From NCBI GenBank assembly GCA_037190175.1, contig JBBCJM010000268.1, positions 1 through 10,285 on the forward strand: a stretch of DNA of 10,285 bases, given 5' to 3'. This DNA comes from JBBCJM01 sp037190175 (GTDB lineage: Bacteria; Pseudomonadota; Alphaproteobacteria; Rhodobacterales; Rhodobacteraceae). Made by a program: the position numbers and the translations under genes. Positions 1-6,615 of the stretch are shown piece by piece. Each line of letters opens with the position of its first letter. The first letter of the stretch is position 1. A model generated the notes under the pieces. It worked only from the letters and a program-made list of their open reading frames with translations. It was not told the origin of the DNA and ran no database searches.

Positions 1-1035
1 ATCCGGCCGGGGTTCGATACCGACACCCTCCATGTACTCCTGCATCGAGAAATGTCTTCCACCCGGCAGCATCCACCGGGTTCCGAAACGCAACTGCCTT
101 CGGTCCAACACCCGGTCGGTGCCATCGGGCGCCTCGCGGACCAGAAAGGCCCAAAACTGCGCATCGTCCGGCGAATCGACCTCGCAGCCCGTGGACGCAC
201 GGATCAGGCTGCCGTCCTGATGCTGGATCACCCCGTCGTCGCGCAGGATGTCGATCAGCGGCGCAAAGCGGCCATCGAACGTACCGCCCGCACACCAGTA
301 GACATGGCCGGGGGTGACGAAGGTGCCATGGAAGTCGAGCACGATCTTCGCGGTGTTGCGCATGGTGCGCTTGACCCGCCCCGGCCTGGTCTCGCCGGTC
401 TTCGGGTCGAACGACAGCACCCAGTCGTCGGGGCGGACCTGTTCGATGGGCTTGGTCGAGCCGTCGGCCATGGTGATCGGAGTACCGGCGAGGAAGCATT
501 CGGGTCTTGCAAAGCCCCCAAGTGCAAGCCCAGGATAGCGCGACGTGTCAACCGCGAGAAGTTCATCAAGAGTTGCAATTCCGGCGTATCTTGCAGTAAG
601 TGGAATCCCGCGCTTCTCCTCAAGCCGAACATACAGATGCTCAAAATAGGTTGCTTGCTCTTCAATATTCCATTTCCTGAAATCTGTGCCTTTCTCCAGC
701 TTGTCCGAATAGTCGTACCGCTCGGGTATTCTTCCGGTTAGAGTCGCAACTATCTGCGGAACGAGTGCATTGAGGCTAGGGGGTCTGCCGTTCTGATGCT
801 GAAGTATGTGCCCGGCCTCATGAACAAAAAAGGCCCTCAGGTTCAGCTCACTAACAATACTGTAGTCGCTGCGATAAATATCTCTTCCGACATTGATCGT
901 ATTGAATGGAGTGAATCCACTGCCCGCCATTGTGCCTCCATTCCGGACCTGCACGCGGGAATAGTCGATTGCGTTGCCATATATGCCTGACAACATGTTG
1001 ATTTCGCCGTCCGTCAGCTCGCGGAGTCCACTCAT
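1..1035 (-). CDS. Metallopeptidase-like/HINT-domain fusion protein (C-terminus outside window)
   Basis: The reading frame is open from an ATG at 1035 to the window edge, giving 345 visible residues and no stop. AGGTG lies about 6 bases before the ATG, inside the end of the preceding lipoprotein gene, so the two are probably translationally coupled. Residues about 5-165 look like the HExxH domain found in DUF4157-like and Vgr/Rhs-associated proteins: an IDYSRV segment, H72-E-A-G-H76, and a later N-I-E-E-Q-A block (E125/E126) that may give the third zinc ligand. From Cys180 (motif ECFLAGTPI) a HINT domain follows, with a block-B-like T241-P-G-H244. HINT domains self-cleave peptide bonds and in polymorphic toxins release a C-terminal effector. 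Any such effector would lie left of base 1. The fold calls are firm; the toxin role is inference. The metallopeptidase half is low in GC and the HINT half is high. The substrate is unknown, and no signal peptide is visible. Confidence 0.85.
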   Translation of the reverse strand, partial: MSGLRELTDGEINMLSGIYGNAIDYSRVQVRNGGTMAGSGFTPFNTINVGRDIYRSDYSIVSELNLRAFFVHEAGHILQHQNGRPPSLNALVPQIVATLTGRIPERYDYSDKLEKGTDFRKWNIEEQATYFEHLYVRLEEKRGIPLTARYAGIATLDELLAVDTSRYPGLALGGFARPECFLAGTPITMADGSTKPIEQVRPDDWVLSFDPKTGETRPGRVKRTMRNTAKIVLDFHGTFVTPGHVYWCAGGTFDGRFAPLIDILRDDGVIQHQDGSLIRASTGCEVDSPDDAQFWAFLVREAPDGTDRVLDRRQLRFGTRWMLPGGRHFSMQEYMEGVGIEPRPD

Positions 1036-1039
1036 CTTT

Positions 1040-1501
1040 TCACCTATTCAGACATGCCCAAGTTTTACTTTTGTCATTCCAGACGCACGATCCAAACGGA
1101 GGTTCCAAGGAAAGCAGAATTTCAAGATGCATTGCATTGTGGCCGGGGTGTAGCTGACTTCTGTTGCCATAGGAAAGCATCATCTCTCGACCATTTGGAA
1201 GCGTTAATCTAAACTTTGAACTCTCCCCCTGCTCCCAAGGCACAAGGGTTCCTCCGTTGGGAAGAACTGCAGGAAGGCGGATTCCCAATGCGTCCTCAAG
1301 GCCGGGAGGAGCGACGCCATCGGGATGCCGCTCCACCAACTGTTCGGGAATCCAATCAACCTGACGAATGGCTTCGGTCGAGACAACGCAAAAATCGGTC
1401 AGGCAAGGGGTATCGCCGGCAACGCAGCCGGTGACCAAAAACGTAGCGGCAAACGCCGTCGCTGACAGCCGGAGACGCGTACAATCAGTTCGTCCTCGCA
1501 T
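1040..1501 (-). CDS. Small cysteine-containing lipoprotein, function unknown
   Basis: This 153-residue protein starts with a basic N-terminus (MRGRTDCTRLRL), a hydrophobic stretch and the lipobox L-V-T-G-C with lipidated Cys26. It is therefore exported and membrane anchored. The mature part holds four more cysteines (C33, C38, C139, C150), which could form two periplasmic disulfides. I do not recognise the family. GAGAGG lies about 11 bases before the ATG, a rather long spacing. The TGA is only 4 bases before the ATG of the metallopeptidase/HINT gene, so the two form a unit. Its GC (about 53-57% in two sampled 60-base stretches) is well below that of the metabolic genes. Position beside a possible toxin suggests a periplasmic immunity or partner protein, but this is inference; it could equally be an unrelated lipoprotein. 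Confidence 0.75.
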   Translation of the reverse strand: MRGRTDCTRLRLSATAFAATFLVTGCVAGDTPCLTDFCVVSTEAIRQVDWIPEQLVERHPDGVAPPGLEDALGIRLPAVLPNGGTLVPWEQGESSKFRLTLPNGREMMLSYGNRSQLHPGHNAMHLEILLSLEPPFGSCVWNDKSKTWACLNR

Positions 1502-1541
1502 GATTTCAGCAACCTCTCAAAGTAGCCATCATAGCCAGGAG

Positions 1542-1554
1542 TGATCGCCGATCA
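1542..1554. repeat. Short inverted repeat after the dctD-like gene
   Basis: TGATC and GATCA arms flank a 3-base loop (TGATCGCCGATCA), 5 bases beyond the regulator stop codon. No T-tract follows on either strand, so it is a poor terminator candidate. It marks the short gap between the regulator and the lower-GC lipoprotein gene. Confidence 0.3.
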
Positions 1555-1559
1555 TACCT

Positions 1560-2891
1560 CTACACGTAGTCCCCCCGCGCCAGCCCGTATTTCGCCATCT
1601 TCTCGTTCAGTGTGCGCCGCGGCAGGCACAGCTCCTCCATCACCGCGACGATGGAGCCCTTGTGCCGGCGCATGGTGTTGTCGATCAGCATCCGCTCGAA
1701 GGCGTCCACATAGTCCTTCAGCGGCTTGCCCTCGGTGGTCAGCGTCGGCCCCGCGGCCTCGTTGTCCGCCATCAGCAGCGAGGCGATGGAGCCGGTTCCC
1801 CGCCGGTTCTGCAATACCGCGCGCTCGGCCACGTTCACCAGTTGCCGCACGTTGCCGGGCCAGGGGGCCTGCAAGAGCTGCGCCGCCTCCTGCGCGGTCA
1901 GGGCGGGGGCATCGCAGCCGTATTCCTCGGCGAACTGTTCGGACAGCCGGGTGAACAGCGTCAGGATGTCCTCGCCGCGCGAGCGCAGCGGCGGGCAGAC
2001 GATGGTCATCGCCCCCAGCCGGTAATAGAGGTCCTGCCGCAGCAGCCCCTCCAGCGTCTTGTCCGGGGCGTGCTGGTTGCAGATGGCGATGATCCGCGTC
2101 TCGGGCGGCATCCCCTGGTCGTTGATGAAGGTCAAGAGCCGCGCCTGCAGGGCATTCGGCAGCGCCTCGATATCTTCCAGCAGCAGGGTGCCGCCGCGGG
2201 CCTCCTCCACCATCGGCAGGCTGGCGCCTTCCTCCACCGGGCCGAACAGGCGGGCGGCCAGCTGGTCCTCGGCCCAGGCGGCGCAGTTGATCGACACGAA
2301 GCGACGCGCGGCGCGGGGGCCGGTGGCGTGCAGGGCGTGGGCGACCAGCGTCTTGCCGGTGCCGGTCTCGCCGTCGATCAGCACGTGGCCATCCGCCTGG
2401 CCGAGGTCGAGGATATCCTCGCGCAGCCGCTCCATGGCGGGCGACGACCCGATCAGCTTCTTCATCACGGTCGAGCCGTCGGCCAGTTCCCGGCGCAGGG
2501 CGCGGTTGTCCAGCGTCATCCGCCGGGCCTGGGTGGCCTTCTTGGCCAGTTCGGTCATCCGGTCGGGGTTGAAGGGCTTTTCCAGGAAATCCCAGGCCCC
2601 GATCCGCATCGCCTCCACCGCCATCGGCACGTCGCCGTGGCCGGTGATCATGATGACCGGCAGGCCCGAATCCTGCGACAGCAGGCGCTTTAAGAGCGCC
2701 ATCCCGTCCATCCCCGGCATCTTGATGTCGCTGACCACCACGCCGGGATAGTCCGGCCCGATGCCCTTCAGCGCCTCCTCCGCACTCGCGTAGGTCTCGG
2801 TGTCGAAGCCCGAGAGGGCCAGCCACTGGCTGATCGAGGCGCGCATGTCCGCCTCGTCATCCACGATCGCCACCTTCATCGCTCGCGCCAT
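1560..2891 (-). CDS. dctD: DctD-like AAA+ response regulator lacking the GAFTGA motif
   Basis: This is a cytoplasmic response regulator of 443 residues, counted from the ATG at 2891, which has GGAG 5 bases upstream. A GTG at 2897 in the same frame would overlap the kinase stop as GTGA. Receiver domain: acidic pair in VDDE, phospho-acceptor Asp55 (VVSDIKMPG) and Lys105 (EKPF). AAA+ domain: Walker A G174-ETGTGKT-181, arginine-finger region R285/R291, sensor II PWPGNVRQL near 343-351. The C-terminal Fis-type helix-turn-helix ends in the PRRTLNEKM segment typical of DctD. In that family the protein activates C4-dicarboxylate transporter genes with sigma-54. Here the GAFTGA loop is absent: only 15 residues separate LFG (215-217) from GGT (233), and they read PVEEGASLPMVEEAR. 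Walker B is also unusual, with E239-D240 instead of D-E. The partner is the overlapping kinase gene. The targets are not visible, and sigma-54 dependence is doubtful. Confidence 0.9.
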   Translation of the reverse strand: MARAMKVAIVDDEADMRASISQWLALSGFDTETYASAEEALKGIGPDYPGVVVSDIKMPGMDGMALLKRLLSQDSGLPVIMITGHGDVPMAVEAMRIGAWDFLEKPFNPDRMTELAKKATQARRMTLDNRALRRELADGSTVMKKLIGSSPAMERLREDILDLGQADGHVLIDGETGTGKTLVAHALHATGPRAARRFVSINCAAWAEDQLAARLFGPVEEGASLPMVEEARGGTLLLEDIEALPNALQARLLTFINDQGMPPETRIIAICNQHAPDKTLEGLLRQDLYYRLGAMTIVCPPLRSRGEDILTLFTRLSEQFAEEYGCDAPALTAQEAAQLLQAPWPGNVRQLVNVAERAVLQNRRGTGSIASLLMADNEAAGPTLTTEGKPLKDYVDAFERMLIDNTMRRHKGSIVAVMEELCLPRRTLNEKMAKYGLARGDYV

Positions 2892-2893
2892 AG

Positions 2894-4681
2894 TCACTCC
2901 GCTGCTTGCATGTCGCGCCTGAGTATCGGCAGTTGCACCTCGAAGACAGCCCCGCCGCCCTCACCATTGCGTGCGGTCAGGCGGCCGCCCAGGTCGGTGA
3001 CGATGCCGGAGGAGATGGCGAGGCCCAGCCCCACCCCCTCGCCCGGCTTCTTGGTGGTGTAGAAGGGCTCGAAGAGGTTATCCAGATCCACGATCCCATG
3101 GCCGTTGTCGCGCACGGTCAGCCGCACCGTCTCGTCCTCGGTCAGCGCGAGGTCGATCCGCGGCTCGGCGGTTTCCTTGGTGGCGTCCAGTGCGTTGCGC
3201 AGAAGGTTGATGATCACCTGTTCCAGCCGGATGCGGTCGGCCATCACCATGATGGGCTTGCGGGGGACGCTGCGGGTTATGCGCACAACGCGCGCTTTCA
3301 ACTGCGGTTCCATCATGGACAGCGCCGAGGACAGCGCGGCCCGCACGTCGACCGGCTCGAAGGCCTCGCCGCCCTTGCGGGCATAGGATTTCAGCTGCCG
3401 GGTGATCGCCCCCATCCGCTCGATCAGGTCGTCGATGCGCTGGAACGACGACAGCGCCTCCTCCGGCCGGCGGCGCTGGAGCAGCAGGCGCGCGCCGGCC
3501 AGATAGGTCTTCATCGCCGCCAGCGGCTGGTTCAGCTCGTGGCTGACCGCGGCCGACATCTCGCCCAGGGCGGCAAGCTTGGAGGACTGCGCCAGGGTGG
3601 CCTCGGCCACCTCCAGATCCTTCCGCACCTTCTCGCGCTCGGCGATGGCGCGTTGCAGGCGGGCGTTCAGCAGCCGCAGTTCGGCCGACTCGCGCTGGTA
3701 GCTGATGGTCTTGGACCAGGCCCGGCGCGACAGGATGTAGAAGGTCGCGGCCAGCAGGATGGCGAAGCCCATGATCTCCAAGGCCAGCACCGAGTTCACC
3801 CGCTCGCGCACCGAGGCCATGGCGGTGAAGCTGACGATGCGCCAGCCGCGGAAGGGCACGCGCGCGTCCGAGCGCAGCACCGCCTCGCCGCGCAGATAGG
3901 CGTCGGGCGGCTCCTGCGCCCAGTCGGCCGCGGCCTGCATGGCCCGCTGCACCGCCGAGGGCGGGTCCTGCAGGGCCAACGCCTGTTCCAGCGGCCGCCC
4001 CCGCCAGCGCGGTTCGGTGGACAGGATCACCTTGCCCTCGCTGTCGGTCACCAGGATCGCGTCCGAGAGCCCGGCCCAGGAGCGTTCGTATTTCTGCAGG
4101 TCGACCGCCACCACCACCACGCCCAGGAAGCGGTTGTCGCGGAAGATCGAGCGGGAATAGGTGAAGTCGGTGCCGCCCCCGTCGCGCGGGGCGGCAGTGA
4201 ACACGGTGTCGCGCACCCGCTGGGCATCGACGAAATAGGGCGCGTTGCGGTGGCTGGAGCCCAGCCGGTTGCGGTTGGTGGCCCCCACCACCCGCCCGTC
4301 GCGGTCCAGAAGCAGGATCGAGGCCGCGCCGATCTCGGCCTGGAAGGAGATCAGCCGGGCGGAGGTGGAGGGATACAGCCCCTCGGTCAGCGCCCGGATC
4401 AACTCGGGGTCGCGCGAGAGCAGCAGGGGCACGATGGAATTGCGCTGCAACTCGGACACCAGGTTGCCCGAATAGAGCGCCAGCCGCACCTCGGAACGGT
4501 TGCGGGTGGTTTCCGAGAAGCGTTCGGTCAGCCAGCGGTTGGTGACGAAGACCACCGCCACCGCGGCGATCACCAGCACCGCCACCACCACGCGCATCCA
4601 CAGCGACAGCCCCTCGGGCCGCGTGATCGGCGGCTCGGGCGGCGGCGCGGCGGTCTGGGGGGCGGGCTCGGCCTCGGACAT
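2894..4681 (-). CDS. dctB: DctB-like membrane sensor histidine kinase
   Basis: This 595-residue sensor kinase is close to the usual length of DctB. A proline-rich cytoplasmic N-terminus (1-28) is followed by a transmembrane helix (about 29-48), a periplasmic Cache-like sensing domain (about 50-295, with the GSSHRNAPYF segment at 141-150), a second helix (about 298-317), and a coiled-coil linker (about 325-365). The H-box carries His381 (SHELNQPLAAMKTYL), typical of the DctB/HisKA group. The ATP-binding domain has the N-box (NLLRNALDA, about 492-500), DNGHGI (525-530) and GVGLGLA (549-555). It should autophosphorylate and pass phosphate to Asp55 of the overlapping regulator. The ATG at 4681 is chosen because the protein then has a normal N-terminus. 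No good ribosome binding site is seen, and the ATG at 4597 (Met29) is an alternative. The ligand is presumed to be a C4-dicarboxylate by family, not shown here. Confidence 0.88.
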   Translation of the reverse strand: MSEAEPAPQTAAPPPEPPITRPEGLSLWMRVVVAVLVIAAVAVVFVTNRWLTERFSETTRNRSEVRLALYSGNLVSELQRNSIVPLLLSRDPELIRALTEGLYPSTSARLISFQAEIGAASILLLDRDGRVVGATNRNRLGSSHRNAPYFVDAQRVRDTVFTAAPRDGGGTDFTYSRSIFRDNRFLGVVVVAVDLQKYERSWAGLSDAILVTDSEGKVILSTEPRWRGRPLEQALALQDPPSAVQRAMQAAADWAQEPPDAYLRGEAVLRSDARVPFRGWRIVSFTAMASVRERVNSVLALEIMGFAILLAATFYILSRRAWSKTISYQRESAELRLLNARLQRAIAEREKVRKDLEVAEATLAQSSKLAALGEMSAAVSHELNQPLAAMKTYLAGARLLLQRRRPEEALSSFQRIDDLIERMGAITRQLKSYARKGGEAFEPVDVRAALSSALSMMEPQLKARVVRITRSVPRKPIMVMADRIRLEQVIINLLRNALDATKETAEPRIDLALTEDETVRLTVRDNGHGIVDLDNLFEPFYTTKKPGEGVGLGLAISSGIVTDLGGRLTARNGEGGGAVFEVQLPILRRDMQAAE

Positions 4682-4694
4682 GGGCGCCAGACTA

Positions 4695-4710
4695 GGGCCG
4701 GCGCCGGCCC
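4695..4710. repeat. Perfect 16-base GC palindrome between purQ and the kinase gene
   Basis: GGGCCGGCGCCGGCCC equals its own reverse complement. It lies in the 56-base gap between the purQ stop and the kinase ATG. As RNA it could form a 6-bp stem with a GCGC loop. No T-run follows on the minus strand, so it is not a convincing intrinsic terminator. It could be a protein-binding site or chance in very GC-rich DNA. Confidence 0.35.
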
Positions 4711-4737
4711 CGCTCAAGCCAAAGCCGCGGAAGGCGT

Positions 4738-5406
4738 TCAGGCGGGCACCGCCGCACCCGCCAGTGCGCGGAACATCGCCGCCCCGTCGGCCGGGCCCAG
4801 GGCGGGGTCGCTGGCCCGTTCGGGATGCGGCATCAGCCCCAGCACCCGGCGGTTCTCGCTCAGCACCCCGGCGATGTCGCGGGCCGAGCCGTTGACGGGT
4901 TCGGCGTAGCGGAAGGCCACCCTGCCCTCCTGCTCCAGCGCGTCCAGCGTGCGGGGGTCGGCCACGTAGTTGCCGTCGTGATGGGCCACCGGCAACACGA
5001 TCTGCTGCCCCGCGGCATAGCCGGCGGTAAAGGCGCTGTCGACGGTGCCCACCGTGAGCCGCACGGGGCGGCAGACGAAGCGCAGCTCGGCGTTGCGCAT
5101 CAGCGCCCCGGGCAGGAGGCCCAGTTCCGTCAGCACCTGGAAGCCGTTGCAGATCCCGATCACCAGCCCGCCGCGGGCGGCATGGGCGCGGATCGCCGCG
5201 GCGATGGGCGAGCGCGCGGCGATGGCCCCGCAGCGCAGGTAGTCGCCGAAGGAGAACCCGCCCGGGATCCCCACCAGGTCGGTGCCCGCGGGCAGGTCGC
5301 TGTCCTTGTGCCAGACGCGCGCGACCCTGGCCCCCGCGGCCTCCAGCGCCACGGCGAGGTCGCGGTCGCAGTTCGATCCGGGAAAGGTGACGACGGCGGC
5401 TTGCAT
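4738..5406 (-). CDS. purQ: Phosphoribosylformylglycinamidine synthase, glutaminase subunit PurQ
   Basis: This is the 222-residue class I glutamine amidotransferase subunit of FGAM synthase. It supplies ammonia from glutamine for the fourth step of purine synthesis, working in the cytoplasm with PurL and PurS. Visible signatures are an N-terminal VTFPGSNCDRD, GGFSFGDYLRCGAI, the nucleophile Cys86 in GICNGFQVLTE, and the His194/Glu196 pair in LMPHPER, so the catalytic triad is intact. Length fits the stand-alone subunit. AGGAGA lies 8 bases before the ATG, which fixes the start. PurS is often encoded just upstream in bacteria, but here the upstream DNA holds a divergent oxidoreductase gene. The sensor kinase gene follows 56 bases downstream on the same strand, so read-through transcription is possible. 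Confidence 0.97.
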   Translation of the reverse strand: MQAAVVTFPGSNCDRDLAVALEAAGARVARVWHKDSDLPAGTDLVGIPGGFSFGDYLRCGAIAARSPIAAAIRAHAARGGLVIGICNGFQVLTELGLLPGALMRNAELRFVCRPVRLTVGTVDSAFTAGYAAGQQIVLPVAHHDGNYVADPRTLDALEQEGRVAFRYAEPVNGSARDIAGVLSENRRVLGLMPHPERASDPALGPADGAAMFRALAGAAVPA

Positions 5407-5531
5407 CGGTCGGGTCTCCTGGCGCGGTGGCCCAGCCCATAGCGCGAACCGCGGCCGCTGGCCAGAGCCGGCCTTTCCCTCCCTCCCGTCCGCGTGCCAT
5501 GGTGCCGCCGCACAGGCAGCGGAGGGGCGGA
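5407..5531. promoter_or_regulatory. Divergent intergenic region between purQ and the D-amino-acid dehydrogenase gene
   Basis: These 125 bases separate two divergent genes and must hold the start signals of both, unless transcription enters from further away. The ribosome binding sites are clear: AGGAGA for purQ on the minus strand, and GGAGGGG at 5521-5527 for the oxidoreductase. I see no recognisable -35/-10 pair, operator or riboswitch. The GCGGCCGC and TGGCCA palindromes near 5450 are unremarkable at this GC. Confidence 0.4.
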
Positions 5532-6614
5532 ATGCAGGCGGACTTCGGCATCGTGGGGGGCGGGATCGCCGGGATCTCGGCGGCGGCGGAACTGTCGGGC
5601 CTGGGCTCGGTGCTGGTGCTGGAGGCCGAGGAGGCGCTGGCCTTCCACGCCTCTGGCCGGTCGGCCGCGCTTTACGAGCCGCGCTACGGCAACCCGGCGG
5701 TGGTGGCGCTGTCGCTGGCCTCGGGCGATGCCTTCCGCACCATGGAGGGGCTGCTGACCCCGCGCGGGCTGATGGTGGTGGGCGGGGCGGAGGACCGCGC
5801 GGCCTTCGACCGCGACGTGGCGGCGATGGAACTGGCGGTGCTGGACCCCGCCGCGGCGCGGGAACTGCTGCCGATCCTCGCGCGTTCCGCGGCCCATGCC
5901 GCCTATGCCCCGCACGCCTGGGACATCGACACCGACCGGCTGGTCCAGTCGCTGGCCCGGACCGCGCGGGCGGGCGGCGCGCAGATCCTGACCCGGGCGC
6001 GGGTGGAGCGGATCGCGCGCGACGGCGCCGACTGGCGGCTGGGCTGGAAGGACGGCGAGGCGCGGGTGGGCACGCTGGTCAATGCCGCCGGCGCCTGGGC
6101 CGATGGCGTGGCGGCCATGGCGGGGGTACAGCCGCTGGGCCTGCGCCCCCTGCGCCGCTCGATGGCGCGGATCCCGGCGCCGGTGGGTATGGACCCCGCC
6201 CGCTGGCCCATGGTGATCGGCGCGGGCGAGACCTGGTACATGAAGCCCGACGCCGGCGCGCTGATCGTCTCGCCCGCCGAGGAGGATCCGGTGGCCGAAC
6301 CGCACGACGCCTTCGCCGACGACATGGTGCTGGCCGAGGGGCTGGCGCGCTATGAGGCGATGGTGACCGAGCCGGTCTCGCGGCTCTTGGCCAACTGGGC
6401 GGGCCTGCGGACCTTCAGCCCCGACCGGGTGCCGGCGATCGGCCATGCCCCCGGGGCGCCGGGGTTCTTCTGGCTGGCGGGCCAGGGCGGCTACGGCTTC
6501 CAGACCGCCCCGGCGGCGGCGCGGCTGGCGGCCGACCTGCTGGGCGGCCGCGCCCCCGCCCTACCGGCCGACCTGGTGGCCCGGCTCTCCCCCGCCCGCT
6601 TCGCCCGCGGCTGA
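5532..6614 (+). CDS. FAD-dependent D-amino-acid dehydrogenase, DauA-like (DAO family)
   Basis: This 360-residue flavoprotein belongs to the DAO fold and closely resembles bacterial D-arginine dehydrogenase (DauA), which oxidises D-amino acids to 2-oxo acids. Visible features are the FAD dinucleotide motif G9-G-G11-I-A-G14, the ribose-binding acid Glu31, the segment FHASGRSAALYEPRYGNP (38-55) that in DauA carries active-site residues, NAAGAWAD (184-191), WYMKPDAG (235-242), WAGLRTF with Arg293, and the FAD-contacting GQGGYGFQTAP (317-327). No signal peptide is present, so it is probably cytoplasmic or peripheral to the membrane. The ATG at 5532 is chosen for GGAGGGG just upstream and because FAD-binding starts right after it; upstream in-frame codons give an implausible leader. 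The GH25 gene begins 1 base after the stop. Substrate preference cannot be read from the sequence; a broad D-amino-acid or related amine substrate is possible. Confidence 0.88.
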   Translation: MQADFGIVGGGIAGISAAAELSGLGSVLVLEAEEALAFHASGRSAALYEPRYGNPAVVALSLASGDAFRTMEGLLTPRGLMVVGGAEDRAAFDRDVAAMELAVLDPAAARELLPILARSAAHAAYAPHAWDIDTDRLVQSLARTARAGGAQILTRARVERIARDGADWRLGWKDGEARVGTLVNAAGAWADGVAAMAGVQPLGLRPLRRSMARIPAPVGMDPARWPMVIGAGETWYMKPDAGALIVSPAEEDPVAEPHDAFADDMVLAEGLARYEAMVTEPVSRLLANWAGLRTFSPDRVPAIGHAPGAPGFFWLAGQGGYGFQTAPAAARLAADLLGGRAPALPADLVARLSPARFARG

Positions 6615-6615
6615 C

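Noticed and set aside
52..741. Long plus-strand open frame of 229 codons opposite the HINT gene
   Set aside because: It is antisense to a frame with clear HExxH and HINT motifs, and its translation has no recognisable domain. It is a shadow frame.
1528..1556. Two TATGAT hexamers on the minus strand upstream of the lipoprotein gene, as -10 elements
   Set aside because: Neither has a fair -35 hexamer at the right distance. A promoter for the low-GC operon is plausible here, but the sequence alone does not support one.
4682..5551. Extension of the sensor kinase frame upstream of 4681 through purQ
   Set aside because: The extra 290 residues overlap purQ on the same strand in another frame and are low-complexity Arg/Gly/Ala-rich. 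The real kinase starts near 4681.
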